Assembly (NCBI GenBank): GCA_034434835.1
Contig: DAOTXX010000153.1
Location: forward strand, 1-64,000
Source of the DNA: JBGLNJ01 sp034434835
GTDB lineage: Bacteria > Chloroflexota > Anaerolineae > Fen-1058
DNA: 64,000 nucleotides
Reading direction: 5' to 3'
Positions 35,303 to 43,421 of this stretch are shown piece after piece; positions within the stretch are counted from its first letter, which is position 1, and each line of letters opens with the position of its first letter. The position numbers and the translations under genes were made by a program. The notes below the pieces were generated by a model. It was not told the DNA's origin. It made no database searches and saw only the letters and a list, made by a program, of their open reading frames with translations.

Positions 35303-36148
35303 CTACCACTGCCGCCGACGCCGATAGTACGAACGCAGACCGGCCGCGAGAACGTTCATGGACAACACAAACACCAACAAGACGAGCGCGGTGCCATACT
35401 GAATCCTGATCGGCATACCTGGCACTTGCGTGCTGATGACAAACAGGTGATACGGCAGCGCCATCGTCTGGTCAAACACGCTGCGCGGCAGACGCGGCAA
35501 AAAGAACGCCGCCACAGTGAACAAGATCGGCGCCGTCTCGCCCGCCGCGCGCTCCAGGCCAAGGATGACTCCTGTGAGGATGCCGGGCAGCGCCTGCGGC
35601 AAAATGATGCGCGAGATCGTCTGCCATTTGGTGCCGCCCAGGCTGATGCTCACCGTGCGAAAGGCCTGGGGCACAGCACGCAGCGCCTCCTCCGACGTGC
35701 TGATGATGACGGGCAGCGTCATGATCGAAAGCGTCAGCGCGCCGGCCAGGATCGAGCTGCCAAAGCGCAGAAACAACACAAACAACCCCAGCCCGAACAA
35801 GCCATAGACCACCGAAGGGATGCCCGCCAGGTTGATGATGGACAATCGCACCAACCGCGTAAAGGTGTTGTCGGAAGCGTACTCGGCCAGATAGACCCCC
35901 ATTGCCACGCCGAGCGGAACCGCAAACACCGCCGTGCCCGCCGTCAGCCATAACGTACCGACGATCGCCGGCAGGACGCCGCCTTCACGCATCCCATTGC
36001 GCGGCATTTGCGAGAGAAACTCCCACGAGATGGCCGGCGCGCCCTGCGCGACGATATAGCCGACGACTAACAGGATCGGCAGCACGACCGCCGCTGTGAC
36101 CAGCGTCAGGAATCCAAACCCTAATCGTTGAACCAGTTCACGGGACAT
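35303..36148 (-). CDS. pstA: Phosphate ABC transporter permease PstA (copy 2)
   Basis: 281 aa with six hydrophobic helices. The docking loop FRTVSISLGGTKWQTISRIILPQALPGI and AGETAPILFTVAAFFLPRLP identify PstA. Upstream by about 120 bases is pstC2, with a repeat-like GTAGGGGC segment between them. Confidence 0.92.
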   Translation of the reverse strand: MSRELVQRLGFGFLTLVTAAVVLPILLVVGYIVAQGAPAISWEFLSQMPRNGMREGGVLPAIVGTLWLTAGTAVFAVPLGVAMGVYLAEYASDNTFTRLVRLSIINLAGIPSVVYGLFGLGLFVLFLRFGSSILAGALTLSIMTLPVIISTSEEALRAVPQAFRTVSISLGGTKWQTISRIILPQALPGILTGVILGLERAAGETAPILFTVAAFFLPRLPRSVFDQTMALPYHLFVISTQVPGMPIRIQYGTALVLLVFVLSMNVLAAGLRSYYRRRRQW

Positions 36149-36272
36149 ATCAGTTTACAGGAAAGGCGTGATCAAATCTGCTGGATGCGTAGGGGCGGCC
36201 ACCCGCCCCCGCATGGGGGTTGCGGTCGCCCGCGTTGGGCAGGCACACCCCCTAAAGAGGGAGATAGGCCTG
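36149..36272. repeat. Gap between pstC2 and pstA2 with GTAGGGGC repeat fragment
   Basis: Carries GCGTAGGGGCGGCCACC and a CGCCCCCGCATGGGGG half-palindrome. It is unusual to have such a segment inside a permease pair; it may separate the two cistrons or be a recent repeat insertion. Confidence 0.45.
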
Positions 36273-37184
36273 CTATGACAGCAATCGCTCAGAACGGCGT
36301 GTCTGTTGGAAAATCGCCAGCGACGCGATCACATTGACCAACAACGTGATGACAAACAGCACGATGCCAATCGAAAACAAGACGTGAAAGTGAGTGCTCC
36401 CCTGCGCCACCTCACCCATCTCGGCGGCGATGGTCGCCGTCATCGTCCGCACCGGACGCATCAAGCTATCCGGCGTCAACGGCATGCGCGCTGCATTGCC
36501 CGTCACCATCATCACGGCCATCGTTTCGCCGATCGCCCGACCGACGCCCAGCATCATCGCGGTCAGGATGCCCGAGCGCGCCGCCGGGACCGTCACGCGC
36601 CAGATCGTCTGCCATTTCGTCGCGCCCAGCGCGAGCGCGGCATCACGATATAATCTGGGCACCGAATCCAGTGCATCTTCAGCCACGCTGATGATCGTCG
36701 GCAGCGCCATGTAGGCCAGCACCAGCGATCCCGTGAACGCCGTCAGGCCGGTCGGCGCGTTGAAAACCTCGCGCACGAGCGGCGAAAGCATCAACATCCC
36801 CAAAAAGCCCAACACAACCGAGGGGATGCCGGCCACGACTTCGATCAGGGGCTTGACGATCTCGCGCAACCAGCGTGGCGCAACCTCGGCGATAAAGACC
36901 GCCGCCATCAAGCCAGTGGGCATCGCCAGCGCCGCCGCGCCTAATGTCACCAATACCGATCCCAGGATCAACGACCACAGCCCAAAGTAGCCTTCCGTCG
37001 GGTACCAGCGCGTGCCCAGTAACACGTCCGGCTTGACCTCGAAAAACGCGGGCACGCCTTCGCGCGCCAGGAAGGCCAAGATCAGCAACACAAACGCAAT
37101 CGCACTGAATCCCGACGTGCGGATGAGCGTCTCGGCAATGACCTCGCCGATAGGAAAGTGGCGTTTGGCGGACGTATTGACCAT
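36273..37184 (-). CDS. pstC: Phosphate ABC transporter permease PstC (copy 2)
   Basis: 303 aa, six membrane helices, PstC features VVAGIPSVVLGFLGMLML and YRDAALALGATKWQTIWRVTVPAARSGI, with GRAIGETMAVMMVTGN. It lies five bases after pstS2. It pairs with PstA2. Confidence 0.93.
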   Translation of the reverse strand: MVNTSAKRHFPIGEVIAETLIRTSGFSAIAFVLLILAFLAREGVPAFFEVKPDVLLGTRWYPTEGYFGLWSLILGSVLVTLGAAALAMPTGLMAAVFIAEVAPRWLREIVKPLIEVVAGIPSVVLGFLGMLMLSPLVREVFNAPTGLTAFTGSLVLAYMALPTIISVAEDALDSVPRLYRDAALALGATKWQTIWRVTVPAARSGILTAMMLGVGRAIGETMAVMMVTGNAARMPLTPDSLMRPVRTMTATIAAEMGEVAQGSTHFHVLFSIGIVLFVITLLVNVIASLAIFQQTRRSERLLS

Positions 37185-37189
37185 AGTTC

Positions 37190-38083
37190 TTACTGATATG
37201 CCACATCAAGCGGGACAAAGCCCAACTCACCCACAATCGCTTGACCGGCGGGACTGAAAATCCATTCGAGATAGTCTTGGATCGGGCCAGCAGGCTGGCC
37301 GGAGGTGTACATGTACAGATCGCGCGCGATAGGATACGTGCCCTCGTTGACAGACTCGATGCTGGGCGGCACAAATGGCCCCTCAGGTTTGCCCGCCACC
37401 GCCAACACCTTGACCTCAGGCGTCACATAACCCAGGCCATCGTAGCCAATCGCGTTGGGATTCTGCCGCGCCTCGGCGGTGATGCCTTCCGACGAGGGCA
37501 GCAATAACGTCTCCGGCGCAAACAGTGCCTTGCTCTTGGAATCACCCAGCCGGATCACCTGTTCGAGGAAAAAGACGTGCGTGCCGGAATTGCTCTCGCG
37601 CGAAAGCAATACGATGGGCCGGTCCTCGCCGCCCACTTGCTTCCAGTTGATGATCTTGCCCGTGTAAATGTCCGAAATCTGCTGAAGTGTGAGGCGCTCG
37701 ACGGGGTTGGAGGGGTGGACGATCACAGCGATCGCATCGCGTGCAACGACATGCTCGACTGGCAGAATGTGATTAGCCTGGGCGCGATCCACTTCCTCTT
37801 TCTTGATGGCGCGGCTGGCATTGGCAATGTCCACCGTGCCGTTGATGAGCGCCGCGATGCCCGTGCCCGACCCGCCGCCGGTCACCGCAATGCGAACGTC
37901 GGGATGCTCGCTCTGATACGCTTCGGCCCAGGCCAGCGCCAGGTTCACCATCGTGTCCGAGCCGACGTTCTGGATCGAGTGGACCGCAGCGGGCGACTGG
38001 CCCGTAGGCGCAGTGTCAACGCACGCGCTCAACATCGAGGCGGCCAGGACGACGAGTAAAATGAGGCGAAGCGTTGCCGGCAT
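37190..38083 (-). CDS. pstS: Phosphate-binding lipoprotein PstS (copy 2)
   Basis: 297 aa. Lipobox LSAC (C21). Phosphate-site elements: VGSDTM, GGGSGTGIAALINGTVDIANASRAIK and SRESNSGTHVFF. It is shorter than copy 1 and belongs to the PstS branch with a VGSDTMVNLA N-terminus. Leads the minus-strand unit. No PhoP boxes are seen in the short gap upstream, so its control may differ from the first operon. Confidence 0.93.
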   Translation of the reverse strand: MPATLRLILLVVLAASMLSACVDTAPTGQSPAAVHSIQNVGSDTMVNLALAWAEAYQSEHPDVRIAVTGGGSGTGIAALINGTVDIANASRAIKKEEVDRAQANHILPVEHVVARDAIAVIVHPSNPVERLTLQQISDIYTGKIINWKQVGGEDRPIVLLSRESNSGTHVFFLEQVIRLGDSKSKALFAPETLLLPSSEGITAEARQNPNAIGYDGLGYVTPEVKVLAVAGKPEGPFVPPSIESVNEGTYPIARDLYMYTSGQPAGPIQDYLEWIFSPAGQAIVGELGFVPLDVAYQ

Positions 38084-38140
38084 ACCTACATTTTACCACA
38101 GGAATATGCCAGCCGCGCGTCTACTGTGTTTTCATCCCCT

Positions 38141-38169
38141 TTGACATTTCCCCCCGCGTGACATACAAT
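38141..38169 (+). promoter_or_regulatory. Consensus-like sigma70 promoter for the MNT-HEPN-pstB-phoU operon
   Basis: TTGACA (38141-38146), 17-base spacer, TACAAT (38164-38169). It lies in the divergent gap with pstS2 and 36 bases before the MNT gene. Confidence 0.8.
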
Positions 38170-38205
38170 TCTACGCATACATACCAAGAGTCGTGAGTTG
38201 GAAGC

Positions 38206-38526
38206 ATGATTGACGAACAGACCGTGCAACAGATCGTAGCGCGCATCGTCGCGGAGGCGCAGCCCAGCCGCGTGATCCTGTTCGGCTCCTATGGGCGCGG
38301 CGATGCTGAGCCTGGCTCCGACCTGGACATCATGGTGATCAAACCGCACGTGCCCAACCGCTATGAGGAAATGATTCGCCTGCGCAAGGCTGTGGGGAGC
38401 ATCGGCGCGGGACTTGACCTGCTGGTTTATTCCGAGGCCGAGTACGAGCGGCGTAGCCAGGTACCCGGTACGGTGCTCTATTGGGCACGGAAAGAGGGGA
38501 GATCTTTGTATGCTGCCACACCTTGA
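38206..38526 (+). CDS. MNT-type nucleotidyltransferase (antitoxin of HEPN/MNT pair)
   Basis: 106 aa minimal nucleotidyltransferase. Motif G27-S28-YGRG and the metal-binding D39 and D41 (SDLDIMV) are intact. In HEPN/MNT systems this protein neutralises the HEPN toxin, in studied cases by adding AMP units to it. It overlaps the HEPN gene by 17 bases. It is the first gene of an operon that goes on into pstB3 and phoU2. Confidence 0.85.
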   Translation: MIDEQTVQQIVARIVAEAQPSRVILFGSYGRGDAEPGSDLDIMVIKPHVPNRYEEMIRLRKAVGSIGAGLDLLVYSEAEYERRSQVPGTVLYWARKEGRSLYAATP

Positions 38527-38935
38527 AGAAGCCTGGCGTGCACTGCAATTGGCCGACCGTGATATCACGGCCTTTCATGTCTTGAGCAAAGAGCCAGAAG
38601 CGCATCTTTCGATTGTATGCTTTCATGCGCAACAAGCCGTAGAAAAATCGCTCAAGGCCGTCCTGTTTTCTCGCCGGATCGAGTTCAGGCGCATTCACGA
38701 TTTGACCGAATTGACACAGTTGCTGCGTCAACATGGGATCGAGACGCCGGTGAACGACGATCTATTGAGTCGGCTGAATCCCTTTGCCGTCACTTTCCGG
38801 TATGACGATTTGGACATTGAACTGCTCACGCGGGAAGACGCTGCAACATGGGTAACAGACATCCGCCGTTGGGCGGAGAACCAGGTGCGCGCGGCAGAGG
38901 AGAGCGAACAGACCTCAGGCCCAGATAGAAGATGA
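38510..38935 (+). CDS. HEPN domain protein (putative RNase toxin of HEPN/MNT pair)
   Basis: 141 aa, start at MLPHLEEAW. Helical, with the HEPN core FHAQQAVEKSLKAVLF and an R-x6-H motif (R56...H63 in RRIEFRRIH), which is the RNase active-site signature. It overlaps MNT upstream and pstB3 downstream (ATGA), so all are translationally coupled. It may act as a toxin-antitoxin pair or as a regulatory module tied to phosphate status. Confidence 0.82.
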   Translation: MLPHLEEAWRALQLADRDITAFHVLSKEPEAHLSIVCFHAQQAVEKSLKAVLFSRRIEFRRIHDLTELTQLLRQHGIETPVNDDLLSRLNPFAVTFRYDDLDIELLTREDAATWVTDIRRWAENQVRAAEESEQTSGPDRR

Positions 38936-39678
38936 TCAAGATCCAAGTCATTGACCTTGATTTTTTCTACGGCACCAGCCAGGTATTGTGGTCAGTCTCA
39001 CTGGACATTCTCGAGCACCAGATCACCGCGCTGATCGGTCCCTCCGGCTGCGGCAAGTCCACATTCCTGCGCTGCCTCAACCGCATGAACGACACCATTC
39101 CCGGCGTCCGCGCGCAGGGCAAGATCATCTTGGATGGGATGGACGTGCTCGATCCGACCACGAATGTCGTCGAGCTGCGCAAGCGTGTGGGCATGGTTTT
39201 TCAGCGACCCAACCCGTTCCCCCAAAGTGTGTACGATAACGTTGCGTTTGGGCCGCGCGTGCTGGGTATGAAGGTGGACCCGGACAGCGTGGTCGAGCAG
39301 AGCCTGCGCAAAGCCGCCGTGTGGGAGCAAACCAAGGACCACCTGCACGACAGCGCGCTCGATCTTTCGTTGGGCGAGCAGCAGCGCCTATGCATCGCGC
39401 GGGTACTGGCTGTCCAACCCGAAGTGATCCTGATGGACGAGCCGTGCAGCGCGCTCGATCCGCTCACGACGCTGCAGATCGAAGAGTTGATACAAGAGCT
39501 GAAAAAAGACTACACGATCGTCATCGTCACGCACAACATGCAGCAGGCCGCACGCGCCAGCGATTACACGGGCTTGTTCTGGCTCGGCAAGCTGGTCGAG
39601 TTTGGCCCAACGTCGCAGTTGTTCACGCGCCCCCAACAAAAACAGACGGAAGATTACATCACCGGACGATACGGGTAG
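38932..39678 (+). CDS. pstB: Phosphate ABC transporter ATPase PstB (copy 3)
   Basis: 248 aa. Walker A GPSGCGKST, FQRPNPFPQSVYDN and Walker B VILMDEPCSALD are standard, and it is closer to copy 1 than to copy 2. The signature reads LSLGEQQR rather than LSGGQQQR. No permease genes accompany it, so it may serve either Pst membrane pair. It starts inside the HEPN stop codon and is followed by phoU2. Confidence 0.92.
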   Translation: MIKIQVIDLDFFYGTSQVLWSVSLDILEHQITALIGPSGCGKSTFLRCLNRMNDTIPGVRAQGKIILDGMDVLDPTTNVVELRKRVGMVFQRPNPFPQSVYDNVAFGPRVLGMKVDPDSVVEQSLRKAAVWEQTKDHLHDSALDLSLGEQQRLCIARVLAVQPEVILMDEPCSALDPLTTLQIEELIQELKKDYTIVIVTHNMQQAARASDYTGLFWLGKLVEFGPTSQLFTRPQQKQTEDYITGRYG

Positions 39679-39713
39679 CAGCATCATCCAAAGGGAGAAG
39701 GAGGAGAAACGAC

Positions 39714-40382
39714 ATGACCACACTTCACACGCGCGGCACGTTGGAGCGCGAGCTGGAACGCATCCGCTCCGATGTTTTACGCATGGGCAGCATGGTCGAA
39801 AGCGCCATCGAGCGATCCGTCGAGTCGCTCAAGAACCGCGACGCCGACCTGGCCCAGCAAGTCATCAACGACGACGAAGAGATCAACAAGCTGCGCTACG
39901 CCATCGAGGAGCACTGTCTGGAGCTGATCGCCACTCAGCAACCTGCCGCCAGCGACCTGCGGATGATCATTGCCGCCACGCACATCGCGGTCGAGCTAGA
40001 GCGCATGGCCGATCACGCCGAGGGCAACGCCGAGATCACCAGGCGCATCTACCAGGAGCCGCTGCTCAAGCCGCTGATTGACATTCCGGCGATGGCGAAA
40101 ATCGCGCGTGAGATGATCCATGCCGCGCTCGATGCTTTCCTGGCGCGGGATGCCGAAGCTGCCCAGCGAGTGGCTGAACGTGACGACGAAATTGACGGGC
40201 TTTACCAACAAGTCTTTCGCGAGCTGCTGACGTACATGCTCGAAGACCCGCGCAACATTAGCCGCGCGACGTACCTGCTGTGGGTGGCGCATAACCTGGA
40301 GCGCATCGGCGACCGTGTGACCAACATTTGCGAGCGCGTGGTGTTCATGACGACGGGCAAGCTGCAGGAGCTTCAACATTAA
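39714..40382 (+). CDS. phoU: Phosphate transport regulator PhoU (copy 2)
   Basis: 222 aa with GGAGGAG upstream of ATG. Close in sequence to PhoU1 over almost its whole length (for example ERMADHAEGNAEI and ERIGDRVTNICERVVFMTTGKL), which implies duplication within this locus. Expected to act with PstB and PhoR in phosphate signalling. It is the last gene of the MNT-HEPN-pstB3 operon. Confidence 0.94.
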   Translation: MTTLHTRGTLERELERIRSDVLRMGSMVESAIERSVESLKNRDADLAQQVINDDEEINKLRYAIEEHCLELIATQQPAASDLRMIIAATHIAVELERMADHAEGNAEITRRIYQEPLLKPLIDIPAMAKIAREMIHAALDAFLARDAEAAQRVAERDDEIDGLYQQVFRELLTYMLEDPRNISRATYLLWVAHNLERIGDRVTNICERVVFMTTGKLQELQH

Positions 40383-40403
40383 CCCGAGAGCCGAATGGTT
40401 GTC

Positions 40404-40432
40404 TTGATGACATAGACGAAAAATGCTATAAT
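40404..40432 (+). promoter_or_regulatory. Sigma70-type promoter before FMN riboswitch
   Basis: TTGATG (40404-40409), 17-base spacer, TATAAT (40427-40432), about 20 bases before the aptamer. Confidence 0.75.
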
Positions 40433-40451
40433 AACGACAATTGAATAACCC

Positions 40452-40567
40452 GACCTTCGGGGCAGGGTGAAATTCCCGATCGGTGGTACAGCCCACGAGC
40501 GCCTTGCGGCGCATGATCCGGTGCGACTCCGGGGCCGACGGTCACAGTCCGGATGGGAGAAGGTTGC
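40452..40567 (+). promoter_or_regulatory. FMN riboswitch (RFN element) aptamer
   Basis: Shows the conserved blocks CTTCGGGGCAGGGTGAAATT, CCGATCGGTGGTACAGCCC, GATCCGGTGCGACTCCGG, GGCCGACGGTCACAGTCC and GGATGGGAGAAGG in order. FMN binding should favour the terminator at 40613-40644 and shut off the transporter genes that follow. Confidence 0.95.
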
Positions 40568-40612
40568 CAAGCGTGACGCGCCGGCTTCGCCGCGTCTGAG
40601 TATGTGTGTGTG

Positions 40613-40644
40613 CCCCGAAGGCCTATGGTCTTGGGGGTTTTTTT
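40613..40644 (+). terminator. Riboswitch-controlled intrinsic terminator
   Basis: CCCCGAAGGCC pairs with GGTCTTGGGG (one bulged G) and is followed by a run of seven T. It lies between the FMN aptamer and the permease gene. Confidence 0.85.
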
Positions 40645-40677
40645 GTTGTCGCCAGGTACTTGAAAGAAGGTGACGCA

Positions 40678-41493
40678 ATGGCAGTCTGGCAAAAGGTCTT
40701 GAATGGACAAACGATCCGACACGAGCCAAAAACAGGCAAGCGTCAGGACTGGACCCACGTCGCGCTGGCGCCTCTGGTGTTGGCCGTGTTCGTCGGCTTG
40801 TGGGCACTGTTCGTGCAGGCGACCGGTTATCCGCCGTTCATCTTGCCTGGCCCGGGGCGCGTGTGGACTCGCCTGCTCGCCGTGATCGCCGATGGAACGC
40901 TGTGGCATCATGCCACTTTGACCCTGAGCGAAGTACTGGCCGGGCTTGCATTGGGTATGTCCGTCGCGTTCGTGTTGGGCTATTTGCTTTCGCGCTCGCG
41001 CACGGTCGAGCGCATCATCGCGCCGTACATTGTGGCCTCGCAATCCATCCCCATCGTCGCCATCGCGCCGCTGCTGGTCATCTGGTTCGGCGCCGGCATC
41101 ACCTCCAAGATCATCGTCTCGGCCCTCATCGTGTTCTTTCCAATCTTGATCAGTTGCATCGCCGGGCTGCGGAGCGCCGAACCTGATCTGCACGATCTGA
41201 TGCGCTCGCTCGAAGCAACGCGCTGGCAAACGTTCATCAAACTCGAATTGCCCGCCGCGATGCCGATGATCGTCTCCGGCCTCAAGGTCGGCGCGACCCT
41301 GTCGGTCATTGGCGCCGTGGTGGGTGAGTTTGTCGGCGCCGATCGGGGATTGGGCTTTCTGGTCAAGCAAGGCCAGGGCATCTATGATACACCGCTCATG
41401 TTTGTCGCCGTGCTGTCGCTCGTCGTGATTGCCATGTCGCTTTATGGATTGGTCGCGGTCGCCGAACGATTCGTGCTCGATTGGAAATCGTGA
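40678..41493 (+). CDS. ribX: Riboflavin/precursor ABC transporter permease (RibX-like)
   Basis: 271 aa. About six membrane helices and the SsuC/TauC/ThiX-type permease motif (RSLEATRWQTFIKLELPAAMPMIVSGLKVG). On its own it would be assigned to nitrate/sulfonate/pyrimidine-precursor importers. The FMN riboswitch in front makes riboflavin or a precursor the likely substrate, as proposed for RibXY systems of Chloroflexota. AAGAAGGTG precedes ATG. Confidence 0.85.
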   Translation: MAVWQKVLNGQTIRHEPKTGKRQDWTHVALAPLVLAVFVGLWALFVQATGYPPFILPGPGRVWTRLLAVIADGTLWHHATLTLSEVLAGLALGMSVAFVLGYLLSRSRTVERIIAPYIVASQSIPIVAIAPLLVIWFGAGITSKIIVSALIVFFPILISCIAGLRSAEPDLHDLMRSLEATRWQTFIKLELPAAMPMIVSGLKVGATLSVIGAVVGEFVGADRGLGFLVKQGQGIYDTPLMFVAVLSLVVIAMSLYGLVAVAERFVLDWKS

Positions 41494-41495
41494 AA

Positions 41496-41547
41496 CGTCA
41501 AACGTGAAACGTCATAGCGTTTGATGCATGACGCTTGACGTTTGACG
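41496..41547. repeat. CGTCAAACGT inverted repeat between ribX and ribY
   Basis: Arms about 41496-41515 and 41528-41547 (CGTCAAACGTGAAACGTCAT and ATGACGCTTGACGTTTGACG) pair with two or three mismatches. It has no T-run. Same family as 29016-29060 and 43349-43399. Confidence 0.75.
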
Positions 41548-41568
41548 AATCCATCAAGGAGAAACCTC

Positions 41569-42561
41569 ATGATCAAAAAGCTCGTCTTCCTCGTTCTCGT
41601 CCTCGTTTTGATCGCTGGCTGCGCCGGGCCAGCCACGCAAACGCCCAAAGCGATTGACAAGATCCGCCTGCCCATGGGCTATATTCCGAATGTGCAGTAC
41701 GCGCCGTTTTATGTGACGGTGGACAAGGGCTATTTTGCCACCGAAGGGATCGAGCTGGAATTCGACTATAGCTTCGAGACGGATGGAATGAAGTTGGTCG
41801 GCGCAGGTCAACTGCCGTTTACGCTGGCCAGCGGAGAACAGGTCCCGCTTGCCCGCGCGCAGGGGCTGCCGGTCGTATACGTTCTGCAATGGTGGCAGAA
41901 ATTTCCTGTCGCGGTTGCCTCTCTGGCAGACAAGAACATTGCCCGGCCCATTGACTTGAACGGCAAAACGATCGGCGTGCCGATCTTTGGCGGCGCAAGT
42001 TACATCGGCTGGAAGGGATTGGTGTGGAAGGCCGGGCTGGACGAATCCACGATGAAAGTGAATGACATCGGCTTTACGCAAGTGGCGGCGCTGGCGCAAG
42101 GCAAGGTAGATGCGGCCGTCGTCTATGTGAACAACGAGCCGATCCAACTCCAGCGAGCAGGCAAAGCCGTCAACGTCATTCGGATCAGCGATTACACCAA
42201 CCTGGTCGCCAACGGCATTGTTACCAACGAAGAGACGATAGCCCAGCGGCCCGATTTGGTGCGGGCCATGCTCCGCGCGTTCCTGCGCGGCCTGCGCGAC
42301 ACGATTGACCAGCCCGACCAGGCCTTTGAGATTTGCAAAAAGTACGTCGAGGGTCTGGGCAAAGACGCCGAGACGGACGCCGCGCAAAAGCAAGTGCTGG
42401 CCGCGTCCATCGAGCTGTGGAAAGCGCCCCGACTCGGCGCATCCGATCCGGCCGCCTGGCAGACGACCCTGGACGTGCTCAAGCAAATGAAACTCCTCAC
42501 AACCGACCTGCCTGCGGACAAATTATTCACCAACCGTTTTGTGGATGAAGTGGGCAAATGA
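41569..42561 (+). CDS. ribY: Riboflavin/precursor-binding lipoprotein (RibY-like, NMT1 fold)
   Basis: 330 aa. Lipobox IAGC (C18). NMT1/ThiY-like binding fold: IRLPMGYIPNVQYAPFYVTVDKGYF near the start, GKTIGVPIFGGASYIGW in the middle. It delivers the ligand to the RibX permease. AAGGAG lies upstream of ATG. Its stop overlaps the ATPase start (ATGA). The FMN riboswitch is the basis for assigning a flavin-type ligand. Confidence 0.85.
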   Translation: MIKKLVFLVLVLVLIAGCAGPATQTPKAIDKIRLPMGYIPNVQYAPFYVTVDKGYFATEGIELEFDYSFETDGMKLVGAGQLPFTLASGEQVPLARAQGLPVVYVLQWWQKFPVAVASLADKNIARPIDLNGKTIGVPIFGGASYIGWKGLVWKAGLDESTMKVNDIGFTQVAALAQGKVDAAVVYVNNEPIQLQRAGKAVNVIRISDYTNLVANGIVTNEETIAQRPDLVRAMLRAFLRGLRDTIDQPDQAFEICKKYVEGLGKDAETDAAQKQVLAASIELWKAPRLGASDPAAWQTTLDVLKQMKLLTTDLPADKLFTNRFVDEVGK

Positions 42562-43346
42562 GCCAATACCCAATACCCATTACCGCAATACCCACTATTC
42601 CAGTTATGGCCGTGGAGCACCTGAGCCACGTATATTCCACGCCGCAAGGTCCGCTCGAAGCCTTGAGTGATGTCTCGTTTCACGTCGCGCCGCAAGAGTT
42701 TGTGTGCCTGGTCGGGCCATCGGGCTGCGGCAAGTCCACACTGCTGCGACTGATGGCCGGGCTGCTGACCCCAACGCGCGGCCAGGTTTGCCTCGACGGT
42801 CAGCCGCTCACCGGGCCGCGCCGCCAGATCGGGATCGTCTTTCAACGCGCCAACCTGATGCCCTGGCGATCGGTGCGCGACAACGTCGTGCTGCCGTTGG
42901 AACTGGCGGGCCTCCTGCGCACCGAAGCGATCCATCGCGCCGACGCGATGATCGAGCTGGTCGGCCTGGCCGGCTTTGAGCGCGCGCGCCCGCGCAATCT
43001 TTCGGGCGGGATGGAACAGCGCGTCGCCATCGCCCGCGCGCTCGTGCATGACCCGGAAATCCTGCTGCTCGACGAGCCGTTCGGCTCGCTCGACGCGATG
43101 ACGCGCGAACGGATGAGCCTCGAACTGCTGCGCATCTGGGAGGCCAGCCGCAAGACGGTGGTGATGGTGACGCACAACATCCAGGAGGCCGTGTTCCTGG
43201 CCGACCGGGTGATCGTGTCGAGTCCCCGGCCGGGCCGCGTCCGCGCCACGTTCGACATCCCCCTACCCCGCCCACGAGACATTGCAATCCAATACGGGAT
43301 GTTGTTCGGCGAGCTGGCCGGACAGGTGCGCGCGGCGATAGGCTAG
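42558..43346 (+). CDS. ABC transporter ATPase for the riboflavin/precursor transporter
   Basis: 262 aa. Walker A GPSGCGKST, signature LSGGMEQR, Walker B LLLLDEPFGSLD, H-loop VTHNI. It is of the SsuB/TauB/ThiZ type. The first 16 residues (SQYPIPITAIPTIP) come from a run of near-identical CAATACCCA-like repeats; an internal ATG at 42606 (MAVEHLSHVY) would give a more standard N-terminus, so the start is uncertain. Confidence 0.88.
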   Translation: MSQYPIPITAIPTIPVMAVEHLSHVYSTPQGPLEALSDVSFHVAPQEFVCLVGPSGCGKSTLLRLMAGLLTPTRGQVCLDGQPLTGPRRQIGIVFQRANLMPWRSVRDNVVLPLELAGLLRTEAIHRADAMIELVGLAGFERARPRNLSGGMEQRVAIARALVHDPEILLLDEPFGSLDAMTRERMSLELLRIWEASRKTVVMVTHNIQEAVFLADRVIVSSPRPGRVRATFDIPLPRPRDIAIQYGMLFGELAGQVRAAIG

Positions 43347-43348
43347 AT

Positions 43349-43399
43349 CGTCAAACGTCAAACGTCAATCCTTTCACGTTTGACGTTTGACGTTTGACG
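43349..43399. repeat. Perfect 20-bp inverted repeat of CGTTTGA units
   Basis: Arms 43349-43368 and 43380-43399 are exact complements built from two to three tandem CGTCAAA units, with an 11-base loop. It follows the transporter ATPase and precedes the editing-domain gene. Confidence 0.85.
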
Positions 43400-43421
43400 C
43401 ATGACCTGTCAGGATGCCATC

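Noticed and set aside
36149..36272. Possible small gene between pstC2 and pstA2
   Set aside because: The 69-codon frame across it is Gly/Pro/Arg-rich, starts inside pstA2 antisense and overlaps repeat sequence.
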